Below, piece after piece: positions 1-6,674 of a stretch of 23,024 nt of DNA (position 1 is the first letter of the stretch; every line of letters starts with the position of its first letter). The notes under the pieces were generated by a model. That model saw only the letters and a program-made list of their open reading frames with translations, ran no database searches and had not been told where the DNA came from. Source of the stretch: Prevotella sp. UBA2444 (GTDB lineage: Bacteria > Bacteroidota > Bacteroidia > Bacteroidales > Bacteroidaceae). A program made the position numbers and the translations under genes. Location of the stretch: positions 1-23,024 of the forward strand of contig DDQK01000008.1 in NCBI GenBank assembly GCA_002342665.1, in the 5' to 3' direction.

Positions 1-2
1 CT

Positions 3-239
3 GGCGGCTGTACGGAAGTTCCTAACAATTGCCAGGAGCTTCCATGGAGCAGAAAGAAGTCTCTTTACGGCTGCCATGAAAATGCCGCTTGGCAGCAACT
101 GACCGACCGGCAACTGCGGCGTATGGCCATTGAGCAGATCAGACCTCGCATCGCCCCACGCTCGTTGTGGCGAAGCTGCTCTGCGAGTAGCTGCTCTTCT
201 GTCACCTCCAACTTCTCACCTCTCACCTCTTACCTCTAA
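3..239 (+). CDS. C-terminal fragment of an unrecognised ORF (partial, open at the left edge)
   Basis: Frame 3 is open from the first bases to a TAA at 237-239, giving 78 residues with no start visible. The first ~55 residues look protein-like, with four Cys, several Trp and a basic stretch (QLTDRQLRRMAIEQIRPR). The last ~20 are Ser/Thr/Leu-rich and are encoded by the CTCACCT tandem repeat at 215-235, so the natural C-terminus may have been extended by repeat DNA. I do not recognise a family. The stop codon directly abuts the stop of the convergent serpin gene. It could also be a chance open frame. Confidence 0.35.
   Translation, partial: GGCTEVPNNCQELPWSRKKSLYGCHENAAWQQLTDRQLRRMAIEQIRPRIAPRSLWRSCSASSCSSVTSNFSPLTSYL
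215..235. repeat. Period-7 tandem repeat (CTCACCT, 3 units)
   Basis: Two perfect CTCACCT units and one CTTACCT variant lie in tandem, preceded by a degenerate copy (CACCTCC). On the other strand the unit reads as a GTGAGAG permutation. The repeat ends 4 bp before the serpin stop codon. Similar period-7 repeats occur at 14186-14213 and 22958-22978. Confidence 0.6.
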
Positions 240-1559
240 TTACTGGTTGCCCATGTATTGCCCGATAAAGAAGATGGTGCCTGTCGACTGCTCACTGATG
301 ACATAGAGGAATGGACGGTTGGCGTGCAGCACCACGTCCTTGATGACGGGTACTTCTGCAGACGCACTCTTATCTATGCCAATCACCGTGACGGCAGCTG
401 CCTCTGTGCCTGTCTCGTTGAGCTTGATGCGCGCCACCTGCTTCATCAGTTCGATATAGGTTTCTGCGTCGCAGAAGTTGGGGAACTCTGCCAACCCATC
501 GATGAAGGCATTGGGCATGCCCAGGCTGCTCATGATCTCAATGAGGTTGAGGTCTGTCTTTGTCTCGAAGCGTGGCAGCTTCAGGTCTACGTTGGCTATA
601 CCCATGTATTGATAGTTACTCCGCCAAGTCTCGGCTGTGAGCGTATTGAGCACGTCGCTTACCTGCTTTCCCTCGCGGGGCAGCAGCAGGGTCATCGCGA
701 AGGCCCCGTTGCCGTAGGGCAGGCTTACAGCCTGGCAGAGGTCGTTCTCGGTATAGGGGAAGTGCTCTTTCTGGTGCATCATCGGCGCTTCGAACAGGTA
801 CTTTTCAGGGCCTGCGTGCTCGAAGACTTCCATTTGCGTCTCGTTGGCATCGAACTTCTGTGCCCAGATGCCCTTGAAGTAGATGGCGTTCAGCAGGTAG
901 CTGACGGCCAAGGGGTTGAACTCGTCTGGGCTGAGTACCTTCTCAATCATCTTCAGCGTGTGGTCGCTGGCCCACTGGTTGATGACGTCGAGGGTCTTGC
1001 CGTCGGCGAAGTCGCGGGTCTCGGGCTGGGCCAGGAAGTAGTCGTTGGCCTTCTTCACAAAGTCGGGCTTCAGCGTGTAGTCCTTGTTCATGTAGATGGT
1101 GTTGGCTATCATCACCTTGGTCAGCTTGTCGAGGTTGGGAGCCTCGATGAGCATCTTCTGGCAGAAGGCGTTGATGCCGTCGGCCCCTGTTTCGCTGAAA
1201 CCGAGGGTCTTGTTGATCTGGACCTGTGTCTCGCCGGCAGCTCCGTTGTTGAGCATACCCAGGGCGTAGGTGATGCTGATGGGCGAGACAATCTGGTCCT
1301 TCTGGGGGTCGCTCGACTGTCGGAAGAGTCGGAAGGCGAAGTCGTTGTTGCCCTCCACCAGCTGCTGCTCGGCGCGTGTCAGCGTGATGTACTTCAGTTG
1401 GTTGTCCTTCGGGTCGACGTCCTCGGGGTTGATGTCTCCGGGATCAACGGGACAGATAACTACCTCGGGTTCTTTCTCGTCGTCGTTGTTGACAGAGCAG
1501 GCTGTCATTGTCATGGCCATCATTAGGGCGGTGGCCAGCCACAGATTGTTTCTTTTCAT
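240..1559 (-). CDS. Serpin family serine/cysteine protease inhibitor, predicted lipoprotein
   Basis: A 439-residue serpin. Residues 1-20 are a lipoprotein signal peptide (basic start, hydrophobic core) ending in MTAC, with Cys21 as the likely lipidated residue, so the mature protein should be membrane-anchored and exported. An acidic linker (about 22-55) precedes the serpin fold. The hinge ETGTEAAAV (from E382) has the small residues at P12-P10 expected of an inhibitory serpin, and the C-terminal ANRPFLYVI plus GTIFFIGQYMG is the diagnostic serpin end. Counting from the hinge puts P1 near Ser398, next to Lys397. The segment from there to the NRPF strand is several residues longer than in antithrombin or alpha-1-antitrypsin, so P1 is uncertain. 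Known relatives include Tannerella miropin. Likely role: blocking host or competitor proteases at the cell surface. No convincing promoter is seen in the 93-bp gap upstream. Confidence 0.95.
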   Translation of the reverse strand: MKRNNLWLATALMMAMTMTACSVNNDDEKEPEVVICPVDPGDINPEDVDPKDNQLKYITLTRAEQQLVEGNNDFAFRLFRQSSDPQKDQIVSPISITYALGMLNNGAAGETQVQINKTLGFSETGADGINAFCQKMLIEAPNLDKLTKVMIANTIYMNKDYTLKPDFVKKANDYFLAQPETRDFADGKTLDVINQWASDHTLKMIEKVLSPDEFNPLAVSYLLNAIYFKGIWAQKFDANETQMEVFEHAGPEKYLFEAPMMHQKEHFPYTENDLCQAVSLPYGNGAFAMTLLLPREGKQVSDVLNTLTAETWRSNYQYMGIANVDLKLPRFETKTDLNLIEIMSSLGMPNAFIDGLAEFPNFCDAETYIELMKQVARIKLNETGTEAAAVTVIGIDKSASAEVPVIKDVVLHANRPFLYVISEQSTGTIFFIGQYMGNQ

Positions 1560-1652
1560 CGTTCTTTGGTGTTTTGGTTTCTATCCAGATAAATGGCGGA
1601 AAGGCAGAAATACTGCATCCGAAAACGTTAAAAGACGTGAATGTTTCACTCA

Positions 1653-2486
1653 TTAGCGTTTCTCCGTCATGTACTTCCAGTAGCGGCGGGGCATGTCGTT
1701 GAGTTGCTTGCGGGGGTTGAGGCGCTCCTTGATGCAGATGGCCTTGAAGTAGGTGCGCCAGAGGTCCTGTAATAGTTGGTCGTCGCTGCTGAGGATGTCG
1801 TCGTTGAGTTGTCCGTTTGTGAGGCTGAACGGTACGGCCTGCTCGTCGGCAAAGGTGATGCGGGTGACGTCTGCGCCGTTCTCCTCGCCCGCATAGTAGT
1901 AGCCGTAGTGGCGGCGGGCGTCGTAGATGAGCCAGGGCTGGTCGCGGAAGCGGTCCTGGAAGTGGTCGACGACGATGGGCAGCACGTTGTGGTCGGGGGC
2001 GACGACGCCGAGGTAGGTGCCGTCCTTGGCTTTCTGGAACCGGATGAACTGCTTCATGCGGAGCTGCTCGTGGGCCACCTTCCTTGCGATGTTGCGCACG
2101 GCGAGCACGTCGGGGTCGGCATAGTTGTGACCCCCTCCGACTCCCCCTGTAGGGGTAGGGCAGTTAGTTCTGTGGGGACTCTCTGTCGTTGGAGGGCTGA
2201 ACACCTTACAGATATAATTGAAGAGCGGCTGGTTGAGCTCGCGCAGTTCTGAGAGCCAGCTCAGGGAGATGACATGCAGGGCCTCGCGGTCGAGGTGCTT
2301 CTCCAGACCTGTCCATACGCGGCGGGCCTTCTCCTCGTCGGTATGCACCAGATACTGCCGGTCGCAGAACAGTGGCAGCGGCTCGCCCTCGGTGAGCAGT
2401 GCCTCCGGCTGCTCGTGCAGGGCGAAAGCATCGAATACGGCTGTCAGCAACCCGTCGAGGGTATTATCGAAGATGTAGGCGGTCAT
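1653..2486 (-). CDS. DUF4130 / TIGR03915-type DNA metabolism protein, partner of the radical SAM gene
   Basis: About 277 residues matching the SAM-linked DUF4130 family (N-terminal IFDNTLDGLLTAVFDAF; central ARKVAHEQLRMKQFIRF; C-terminal ERLNPRKQLNDMPRRYWKYMTE). In many bacteria this domain is encoded next to, or fused with, a uracil-DNA-glycosylase-like protein and paired with a TIGR03916 radical SAM protein; its exact activity is not established. The preferred ATG (2484-2486) overlaps the upstream stop as TGATG; a GTG one codon earlier (2489) is possible. Either implies translational coupling. Residues ~98-122 are a Pro/Thr/Gly-rich segment with no counterpart that I know in the family, encoded by a palindromic GC-rich insert (2124-2198). 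The frame stays open through it. Confidence 0.85.
   Translation of the reverse strand: MTAYIFDNTLDGLLTAVFDAFALHEQPEALLTEGEPLPLFCDRQYLVHTDEEKARRVWTGLEKHLDREALHVISLSWLSELRELNQPLFNYICKVFSPPTTESPHRTNCPTPTGGVGGGHNYADPDVLAVRNIARKVAHEQLRMKQFIRFQKAKDGTYLGVVAPDHNVLPIVVDHFQDRFRDQPWLIYDARRHYGYYYAGEENGADVTRITFADEQAVPFSLTNGQLNDDILSSDDQLLQDLWRTYFKAICIKERLNPRKQLNDMPRRYWKYMTEKR
2124..2198. repeat. GC-rich palindromic element inserted in frame in the DUF4130 gene
   Basis: On the plus strand, CCCCT-GT-AGGGG forms a hairpin at 2144-2155 that extends with one mismatch to 2141-2158. Flanking CCCTCC (2133-2138) and GGAGGG (2191-2196), with GAC/GTC next to them, can form an outer stem. The stretch encodes the Pro/Thr/Gly-rich residues ~98-122 and has a length that is a multiple of three as it sits. 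Its C-rich composition stands out from the surrounding coding sequence. The boundaries are approximate because no uninterrupted homologue is available for comparison. Confidence 0.6.
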
Positions 2487-3775
2487 CACTCCTTGAAGTC
2501 GAGGGTTAGCTGCAGTTCCTCGGCAGCGCGTTTCTGCTGGCTCTTCGAGATGAGCATCGGGCGGAGGCGCTCGGGGTGCAGCTCGTTGATGCCAATGACG
2601 GGTATGGAGTAGTTGGTGGTCAGTTCATGACAGGTGATGAAGTACTTGGCTTTCTTCATCACCACGCCCATCTTCTTAAGGTCGTAGGATGTCAGGCGGT
2701 TGAAGCGGCGCGAGTTGACGATGAGCCAGGCCGACTTAGTGCCGAGGCCCGGCACGCGGAGCAGCTGCTCGTAGTCGGCGGTGTTGATGTCCACGGGGAA
2801 GGCCTCCGGGTGGCGCAGGGCCCAGGCCAGCTTGGGGTCTATCTCTAAGTCAAGGTTGGTGTGCTGGTCGTCAACAATCTCCTCTACCTTGAAATGATAG
2901 AAGCGCAGCAGCCAGTCGGCCTGATAGAGCCGATTCTCACGCACCAATGGGGGCTGCTTCAGGATAGGCAGTCGGGGGTCGTATGTGTTCACGCTGATGT
3001 AGCCGGAGTAGTAGACGCGCCGCATGGTGGGCTGTCCGTAGAGCATCGACGACATCGATAGGATGTCGCGGTCGGTCTCCTTCGTGGCCCCCACAATCAT
3101 CTGCGTCGACTGTCCGGCGGGTACGAAGCGCGGGGCGTGACGGTATTTCCTGCGGTCCTCCTTGTTCTCCAATACGCCCTGCTGAATCAGTTTCATGGGC
3201 TGGAACACGCTCTGGTGGTCTTTCTCGGGAGCCAACAGCTTCAGCGACTCTTCCTTCGGAATCTCGATGTTGACGCTCATACGGTCGGCATAGCGTCCTG
3301 CCTCCGTGAGCAGTTCCTGCGAACAGCCGGGGATGCTCTTCAGGTGGATGTAGCCGTTGAAGCGGTGCACCGTCCGCAGGTCGCGGGCGATGGCCGTGAG
3401 GCGCTCCATGGTGTAGTCGGGGTTGCGCACTACCCCACTCGACAGAAACAGGCCCTCGATGTAGTTGCGGCGATAGAACTCCATCGTAATCTCCTCCAGT
3501 TCCGATACGGAGAGCGTGGCGCGTGGGATGTCGTTGGAGCGACGGTTGATGCAGTAGGCGCAGTCGTACTTGCAGTGATTGGTCAGCATCACCTTCAGCA
3601 GGGAGATGCAGCGGCCGTCGTCGGCAAAGGAGTGGCAGATGCCCACGCCGCCAACGGTGTTGCCCACCATCCCTTTCTTGCCACTGCGCACAGTACCGCT
3701 CGACGAGCACGACACGTCGTACTTCGCCGATTCTGCCAGTATGCGCAGCTTCTCCATCGTCTTCTCTGTCAGCAT
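2486..3775 (-). CDS. Radical SAM protein of the TIGR03916 type (putative DNA modification/repair)
   Basis: From the ATG at 3775 the protein has 429 residues. It begins with the family's MEKLRILAESAKYDVSCSSSG block, then carries the radical SAM cluster motif CKYDCAYC (CxxxCxxC, Cys68, 72 and 75 from this start) and a C-terminal helix-hairpin-helix (DINTADYEQLLRVPGLGTKS), which suggests DNA contact. The open frame continues upstream to 3862, but that part is promoter DNA (TACCTTTG at 3788-3781), so those residues are not expected to be translated. Alternative ATG at 3757, six codons in, would give a ~20-nt leader and has a purine-rich AGAGAAGACG before it. The family is strictly paired with DUF4130, which follows with a stop/start overlap. 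Substrate unknown; DNA repair is inferred from the family name and the HhH. Confidence 0.88.
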   Translation of the reverse strand: MLTEKTMEKLRILAESAKYDVSCSSSGTVRSGKKGMVGNTVGGVGICHSFADDGRCISLLKVMLTNHCKYDCAYCINRRSNDIPRATLSVSELEEITMEFYRRNYIEGLFLSSGVVRNPDYTMERLTAIARDLRTVHRFNGYIHLKSIPGCSQELLTEAGRYADRMSVNIEIPKEESLKLLAPEKDHQSVFQPMKLIQQGVLENKEDRRKYRHAPRFVPAGQSTQMIVGATKETDRDILSMSSMLYGQPTMRRVYYSGYISVNTYDPRLPILKQPPLVRENRLYQADWLLRFYHFKVEEIVDDQHTNLDLEIDPKLAWALRHPEAFPVDINTADYEQLLRVPGLGTKSAWLIVNSRRFNRLTSYDLKKMGVVMKKAKYFITCHELTTNYSIPVIGINELHPERLRPMLISKSQQKRAAEELQLTLDFKE

Positions 3776-3780
3776 GGGTG

Positions 3781-3812
3781 CAAAGGTACGAATAAGTGAG
3801 CGAAAAGCCAAA
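3781..3812 (-). promoter_or_regulatory. Bacteroidetes promoter of the radical SAM operon (module copy A)
   Basis: On the minus strand TTTG (3812-3809), a 20-bp spacer and TACCTTTG (3788-3781) match the Bacteroidetes -33/-7 consensus exactly. Between and around the boxes it shares GCTCACTTATTCG with the promoter at 5968-5999. The ATG at 3775 is 5 nt past the -7 box. Confidence 0.8.
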
Positions 3813-3838
3813 TAAAAGAGAAAATACTTAGGAAAAAG

Positions 3839-3870
3839 CTTGGAGGATTGTCGCAAAAACACTATCTTTG
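3839..3870 (+). promoter_or_regulatory. Promoter of the DUF2147-SPFH unit
   Basis: CTTG (3839-3842), a 20-bp spacer and TATCTTTG (3863-3870) fit the -33/-7 consensus with one mismatch in the upstream box. The ATG at 3901 follows after 30 nt. It is divergent from the radical SAM promoter. Confidence 0.7.
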
Positions 3871-3900
3871 CCGCTGATTAAAGAAGCAAACATTATAACT

Positions 3901-4302
3901 ATGATGAAAAAGGCATTATTGAGCATGGCCCTCATGCTGCTGTCGATAGGCGGCTATGCGCAGGGCATTACAGGAAAGTGGATCACCGAATCCGGCGACG
4001 CACAGGTGGAAATCTATCAGCAGGGCAACGTGCTGAACGGCAAGATTGTGTGGCTGCAGAAAGGCCCCGACACGGTGGACAAGAACAACAAGGACGCCAA
4101 GCTGCAGTCGCGCAAGCTGATGGGCGTGAACATCCTCTCTGGCCTGTCGAAGAAGAAGGACAAGTGGGAGGGCGGCAAGATCTACAATCCGAAGAACGGC
4201 AAGACCTACAAGTGCTCCATCTGGCCCGAAGGCAACGAGCTGAAGGTGAGGGGCTACTTAGGCATGTTCTACGAGACGCAGACCTGGAAGCGGGCTAAGT
4301 AG
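3901..4302 (+). CDS. DUF2147 family secreted protein
   Basis: 133 residues. A signal peptide (MMKKALLSMALMLLSIGGYA, probable cleavage before Gln21) is followed by a small beta-rich domain with the DUF2147 pattern: GITGKWITES at the start, a VEIYQ strand, KIYNPKNGKTYKCSIW in the middle and ELKVRGYLGMFYETQTWKR at the end. The family is periplasmic or extracellular, lipocalin-like in size, and has no settled function. I chose the ATG at 3901 because it follows the promoter's -7 box (3863-3870) by 30 nt and starts the signal peptide; the frame extends upstream only into promoter DNA. The SPFH gene follows after 18 nt, so the two are probably co-transcribed. Confidence 0.85.
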   Translation: MMKKALLSMALMLLSIGGYAQGITGKWITESGDAQVEIYQQGNVLNGKIVWLQKGPDTVDKNNKDAKLQSRKLMGVNILSGLSKKKDKWEGGKIYNPKNGKTYKCSIWPEGNELKVRGYLGMFYETQTWKRAK

Positions 4303-4320
4303 TTTAAAAATCTTTCGATT

Positions 4321-5193
4321 ATGACGAAATCCTTTATGAACAACAAGCTGAGCCGCCCGTTGATGTACGTTGTTGGCGGCATCGTGTTGGTGCTGATTTT
4401 CTTCGCAGTCTGCTGCACCGTGGTCGACTCCGGCGAGGTAGGCATCAAGTTCCACAAGTGGTCGGCATCCGAGCAGGACTACGGCGGCGTGGAGGGCACC
4501 TGTAAGGGCTGGGTATTCTATAACCCCATTACTACGAGTGTGTTCACCTACCCCACCTTCACCCAGCGCAAGCAGTACGAGACGTTCAGCGTGAACGCCA
4601 AGGATGCCTCCATCTTCGAGATGGACCCCACGATAGCCTACCGCATCAATCCCGAGAAAGCCTGCGATATCTTCACCAAGTACCGCGTCGGCGTGAAGGA
4701 GCTGGAGGAGGGCTACATCCGTACCTGCATCTACGAGGCCTACCGTACCTGTGCCAACCAGTACACCTCGGACTCGCTGATGTCGAACCGTGCCAACTTC
4801 GAGCGCGATGTCCGTGCCCGTCTGGAGAAGTCGCTGATGTCTGAGGGCTTCATCGTGGAGGAGTTCACGAGTAAGATTACGCCGCCCAGTTCGCTGACGG
4901 CGATGATCGACGCCAAGAATACGGCCATCCAGAGTGCGCTGAAGGCCGAGAACCAAGTGAAAGAGGCCGAGGCCAACGCCAAGATTGAGATTGCCAAGGC
5001 CGAGGGTGCCGCCAAGGCCATGCGCATCAAGGCCGATGCCGAGGCGTACTACAACAAGACGATAGCTGCCTCGCTCTCGCCGATGATCGTGCAGGAGGAC
5101 ATGATTGAGAAGTGGGACGGCAAGATGCCCCAGATTGTTGGCGGCAACGGTATGATGCTCGACATCTCGAAGGTGGTCGGCAACCATAAGTAA
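4321..5193 (+). CDS. SPFH/band 7 (prohibitin-like) membrane protein
   Basis: 290 residues. One N-terminal membrane span (about 14-34) is followed by VDSGEVGIKFHKW, the usual entry into a band 7/SPFH domain. An Ala/Glu/Lys-rich helical stretch (about 190-245, with AENQVKEAEANAKIEIAKAEG) is the coiled coil that drives oligomer formation in prohibitins, HflK/HflC and flotillins. The C-terminus is short and Gly-rich. Members form large membrane-attached rings that organise membrane domains or restrain FtsH-type proteases; which one applies here cannot be told from sequence. It follows the DUF2147 gene closely. Its stop lies only 8 bp from the stop of the convergent AlbA_2 gene, leaving no room for a terminator between them. 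Confidence 0.9.
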   Translation: MTKSFMNNKLSRPLMYVVGGIVLVLIFFAVCCTVVDSGEVGIKFHKWSASEQDYGGVEGTCKGWVFYNPITTSVFTYPTFTQRKQYETFSVNAKDASIFEMDPTIAYRINPEKACDIFTKYRVGVKELEEGYIRTCIYEAYRTCANQYTSDSLMSNRANFERDVRARLEKSLMSEGFIVEEFTSKITPPSSLTAMIDAKNTAIQSALKAENQVKEAEANAKIEIAKAEGAAKAMRIKADAEAYYNKTIAASLSPMIVQEDMIEKWDGKMPQIVGGNGMMLDISKVVGNHK

Positions 5194-5201
5194 GAAACCG
5201 C

Positions 5202-5840
5202 CTAAGACAGGCTGAAGAAGAACTGCTGGTCGCGATACTGCCAGCAGACGACACCGAAGCGTACCAGACGTGCCAGCAGCGTGATGACCTTTGGGCGCGG
5301 CAGACGGGAACGGCGCACCACCTGATTGAGGGTGAACTGCTGAGGCTCGGCGGTGGTCATCGCCTGCAGCAGACGGCGTACCCCCTCGGTATAGGTCATC
5401 ATGGAGCCACGCTCCGACTGCTGCTCGCGCCAGATGGCCAGGTGGACAGGCGAGGCCACGATATTCTCGTCGGCGATGCGGATATAAGCGCGCTGACGGC
5501 CGTCCTCGCTGATAGCGCAGACAGGCTTTCGCTCGGAGGGAGGAACGGTGGCAATGACGATAGTCCGGCCATCGGCATGGTAAGTATCAAACTTGATGCT
5601 GGCCTCCGGGCGGCAGTATTTGTAAGCAGCTTGGTGCATCATGAATATCTCCTCCTCAGAGCGCACGCCAGAGAGGTTACCATCATCGCGTACGCCTATC
5701 AGCAGTCGGCCCCCGTCGGTATTGGCAAAGGCCGATACCGACTTGGCGAGTTTCGCAGCATCGGCCACCCGATACTTGAAGTCTTGTTGCTGATGCTCGC
5801 CCTCACGGATGAGGCTCAGAAGATAACGCTTGTCGTCCAC
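5202..5840 (-). CDS. AlbA_2/Schlafen-type putative DNA-binding protein with C-terminal winged helix
   Basis: 212 residues from a GTG start at 5840. The N-terminal half has the AlbA_2 (Schlafen AlbA, formerly 'divergent AAA-4') signatures: LIREGEHQQQDFKYRV at ~10-25 and FANTDGGRLLIGVRDDG at ~38-54, then IADENIVASP. The C-terminal ~60 residues (FTLNQVVRRSRLPRPKVITLLARLVRFGVV) look like a winged helix-turn-helix, so a transcriptional or DNA-associated role is inferred. The frame runs upstream to 5984 but that stretch is promoter DNA. No in-frame ATG precedes the conserved LLSLIREGE block, so GTG, placed 5 nt after TACCTTTG, is the best start and suggests a leaderless mRNA. It ends in convergent orientation against the SPFH gene. 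Confidence 0.82.
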   Translation of the reverse strand: MDDKRYLLSLIREGEHQQQDFKYRVADAAKLAKSVSAFANTDGGRLLIGVRDDGNLSGVRSEEEIFMMHQAAYKYCRPEASIKFDTYHADGRTIVIATVPPSERKPVCAISEDGRQRAYIRIADENIVASPVHLAIWREQQSERGSMMTYTEGVRRLLQAMTTAEPQQFTLNQVVRRSRLPRPKVITLLARLVRFGVVCWQYRDQQFFFSLS

Positions 5841-5845
5841 GGCTG

Positions 5846-5877
5846 CAAAGGTACTAATAAGTACACGAAATGCCAAA
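5846..5877 (-). promoter_or_regulatory. Promoter of the AlbA_2 gene (module copy B)
   Basis: Minus strand: TTTG (5877-5874), 20-bp spacer, TACCTTTG (5853-5846). The spacer (GCATTTCGTGTACTTATTAG) resembles copies A and C. The -7 box is followed by CAGCC and then GTG, the same 5-nt spacing as in copy A (CACCC, then ATG). Confidence 0.8.
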
Positions 5878-5881
5878 TTTA

Positions 5882-5913
5882 TTTGGCCGTTTCGGATTTT
5901 ATGAGTACCTTTG
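5882..5913 (+). promoter_or_regulatory. Additional promoter-like module (copy D), upstream of the kinase-mutS unit
   Basis: Plus strand: TTTG (5882-5885), 20-bp spacer, TACCTTTG (5906-5913), so box spacing is perfect although the spacer has diverged. It is 86 bp upstream of copy C in the same orientation and could serve as a second promoter for the kinase-mutS unit or be a decayed duplicate. The interval 5841-6022 holds no gene. Confidence 0.5.
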
Positions 5914-5967
5914 GCGTTGCCGAAGGTACTCTCGTTCGAGAATGCCAAACAAAAAAATCGTTTTTTA

Positions 5968-5999
5968 TTTGGCATTCTGCTCACTTATTCGTACCTTTG
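5968..5999 (+). promoter_or_regulatory. Promoter of the kinase-mutS unit (module copy C)
   Basis: Plus strand: TTTG (5968-5971), 20-bp spacer, TACCTTTG (5992-5999). From TTTTATTTGGC to the last C, about 38 positions match copy A with only about three differences. The ATG at 6023 is 23 nt beyond the -7 box. Confidence 0.8.
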
Positions 6000-6022
6000 C
6001 CGAGATAATCAACAAGAACGAT

Positions 6023-6664
6023 ATGAATCTGAACGAGAAATTTGTAATCACTATCAACCGTGAGCTTGGCTCCGGCGGTAGGACCATCGGTGAGAAACTG
6101 GCCCAGAAACTGGGAGTGCCCTTTTACGACAAGGCTGTCATTACGGCCCTGAAGGAGAAATACGACCTCAGCACCGAAGAAATAGAACGGCTGAAAGGTC
6201 AGCAGCACAACTGGTGGGCAGACTTCAAGCGTAGCCTGAAAATCATGCCCAGCTATTCTGCGCCAAACATCATTCCGAAGAATACGGCGATGCCCGACTT
6301 CCTGATCACCGATGACCTGTTCCAGTCGGAGACGGAGATTCTGAAGGGCATTGCAGAGGATGAGTCGTGCATCATCGCAGGGCGCAGCGGATTCTTTATC
6401 TTCCGTCAACATCCCAACCACCTGAGCATCCTCATCCAGGCCTCGATGGACCATCGTATCAACCGTCTGGTAAAGAAGCGCGGCATCAGTTGCGAAGAGG
6501 CTCAACAGATTATCAGCGAGGTGGATAAGGGAAGAGAGAATTACGTCAAGAAGTATACAGGCACTTCTCGTTACGACACCCGAAACTATGACCTGGTGAT
6601 CAATGCTGACAGGCATAGCGAGGAACAAATCGTGGAACTTATCTTGAATTATATTAAGGGATAG
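6023..6664 (+). CDS. Cytidylate kinase-like family protein
   Basis: 213 residues. The N-terminus [25 protein letters not shown] is the glycine-rich phosphate-binding loop of the cytidylate-kinase-like family (PF13189), which departs from a canonical Walker [15 protein letters not shown] and the later RLVKKRGIS and [10 protein letters not shown] blocks also fit. Members are predicted small-molecule or nucleotide kinases distinct from the essential Cmk; the substrate is not known. I chose the ATG at 6023 because it starts the conserved region and lies just after promoter copy C; the frame upstream to 5870 is promoter DNA. mutS begins 10 nt after its stop, so the two are probably co-transcribed. 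Confidence 0.85.
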   Translation: MNLNEKFVITINRELGSGGRTIGEKLAQKLGVPFYDKAVITALKEKYDLSTEEIERLKGQQHNWWADFKRSLKIMPSYSAPNIIPKNTAMPDFLITDDLFQSETEILKGIAEDESCIIAGRSGFFIFRQHPNHLSILIQASMDHRINRLVKKRGISCEEAQQIISEVDKGRENYVKKYTGTSRYDTRNYDLVINADRHSEEQIVELILNYIKG

Positions 6665-6674
6665 ATCACAGACG

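Noticed and set aside
258..1526. Long plus-strand open frame across the serpin gene
   Set aside because: It is the antisense shadow of a clear serpin; it has no family features, and composition follows the third-position bias of the minus-strand gene.
1637..1649. Weak hairpin GTGAA-TGT-TTCAC upstream of the serpin, possible terminator of the radical SAM unit
   Set aside because: The stem is only 5 bp and AT-rich; the following TCTTTT on the minus strand is too short to call a terminator.
5921..5949. Fourth promoter-like module on the minus strand
   Set aside because: The -7 box is TACCTTCG and the spacer is 17 bp, so it is treated as a decayed copy and only mentioned in the findings.
5901..6008. 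Short plus-strand ORF starting at ATG 5901
   Set aside because: It is encoded entirely by promoter modules and has no protein-like features.
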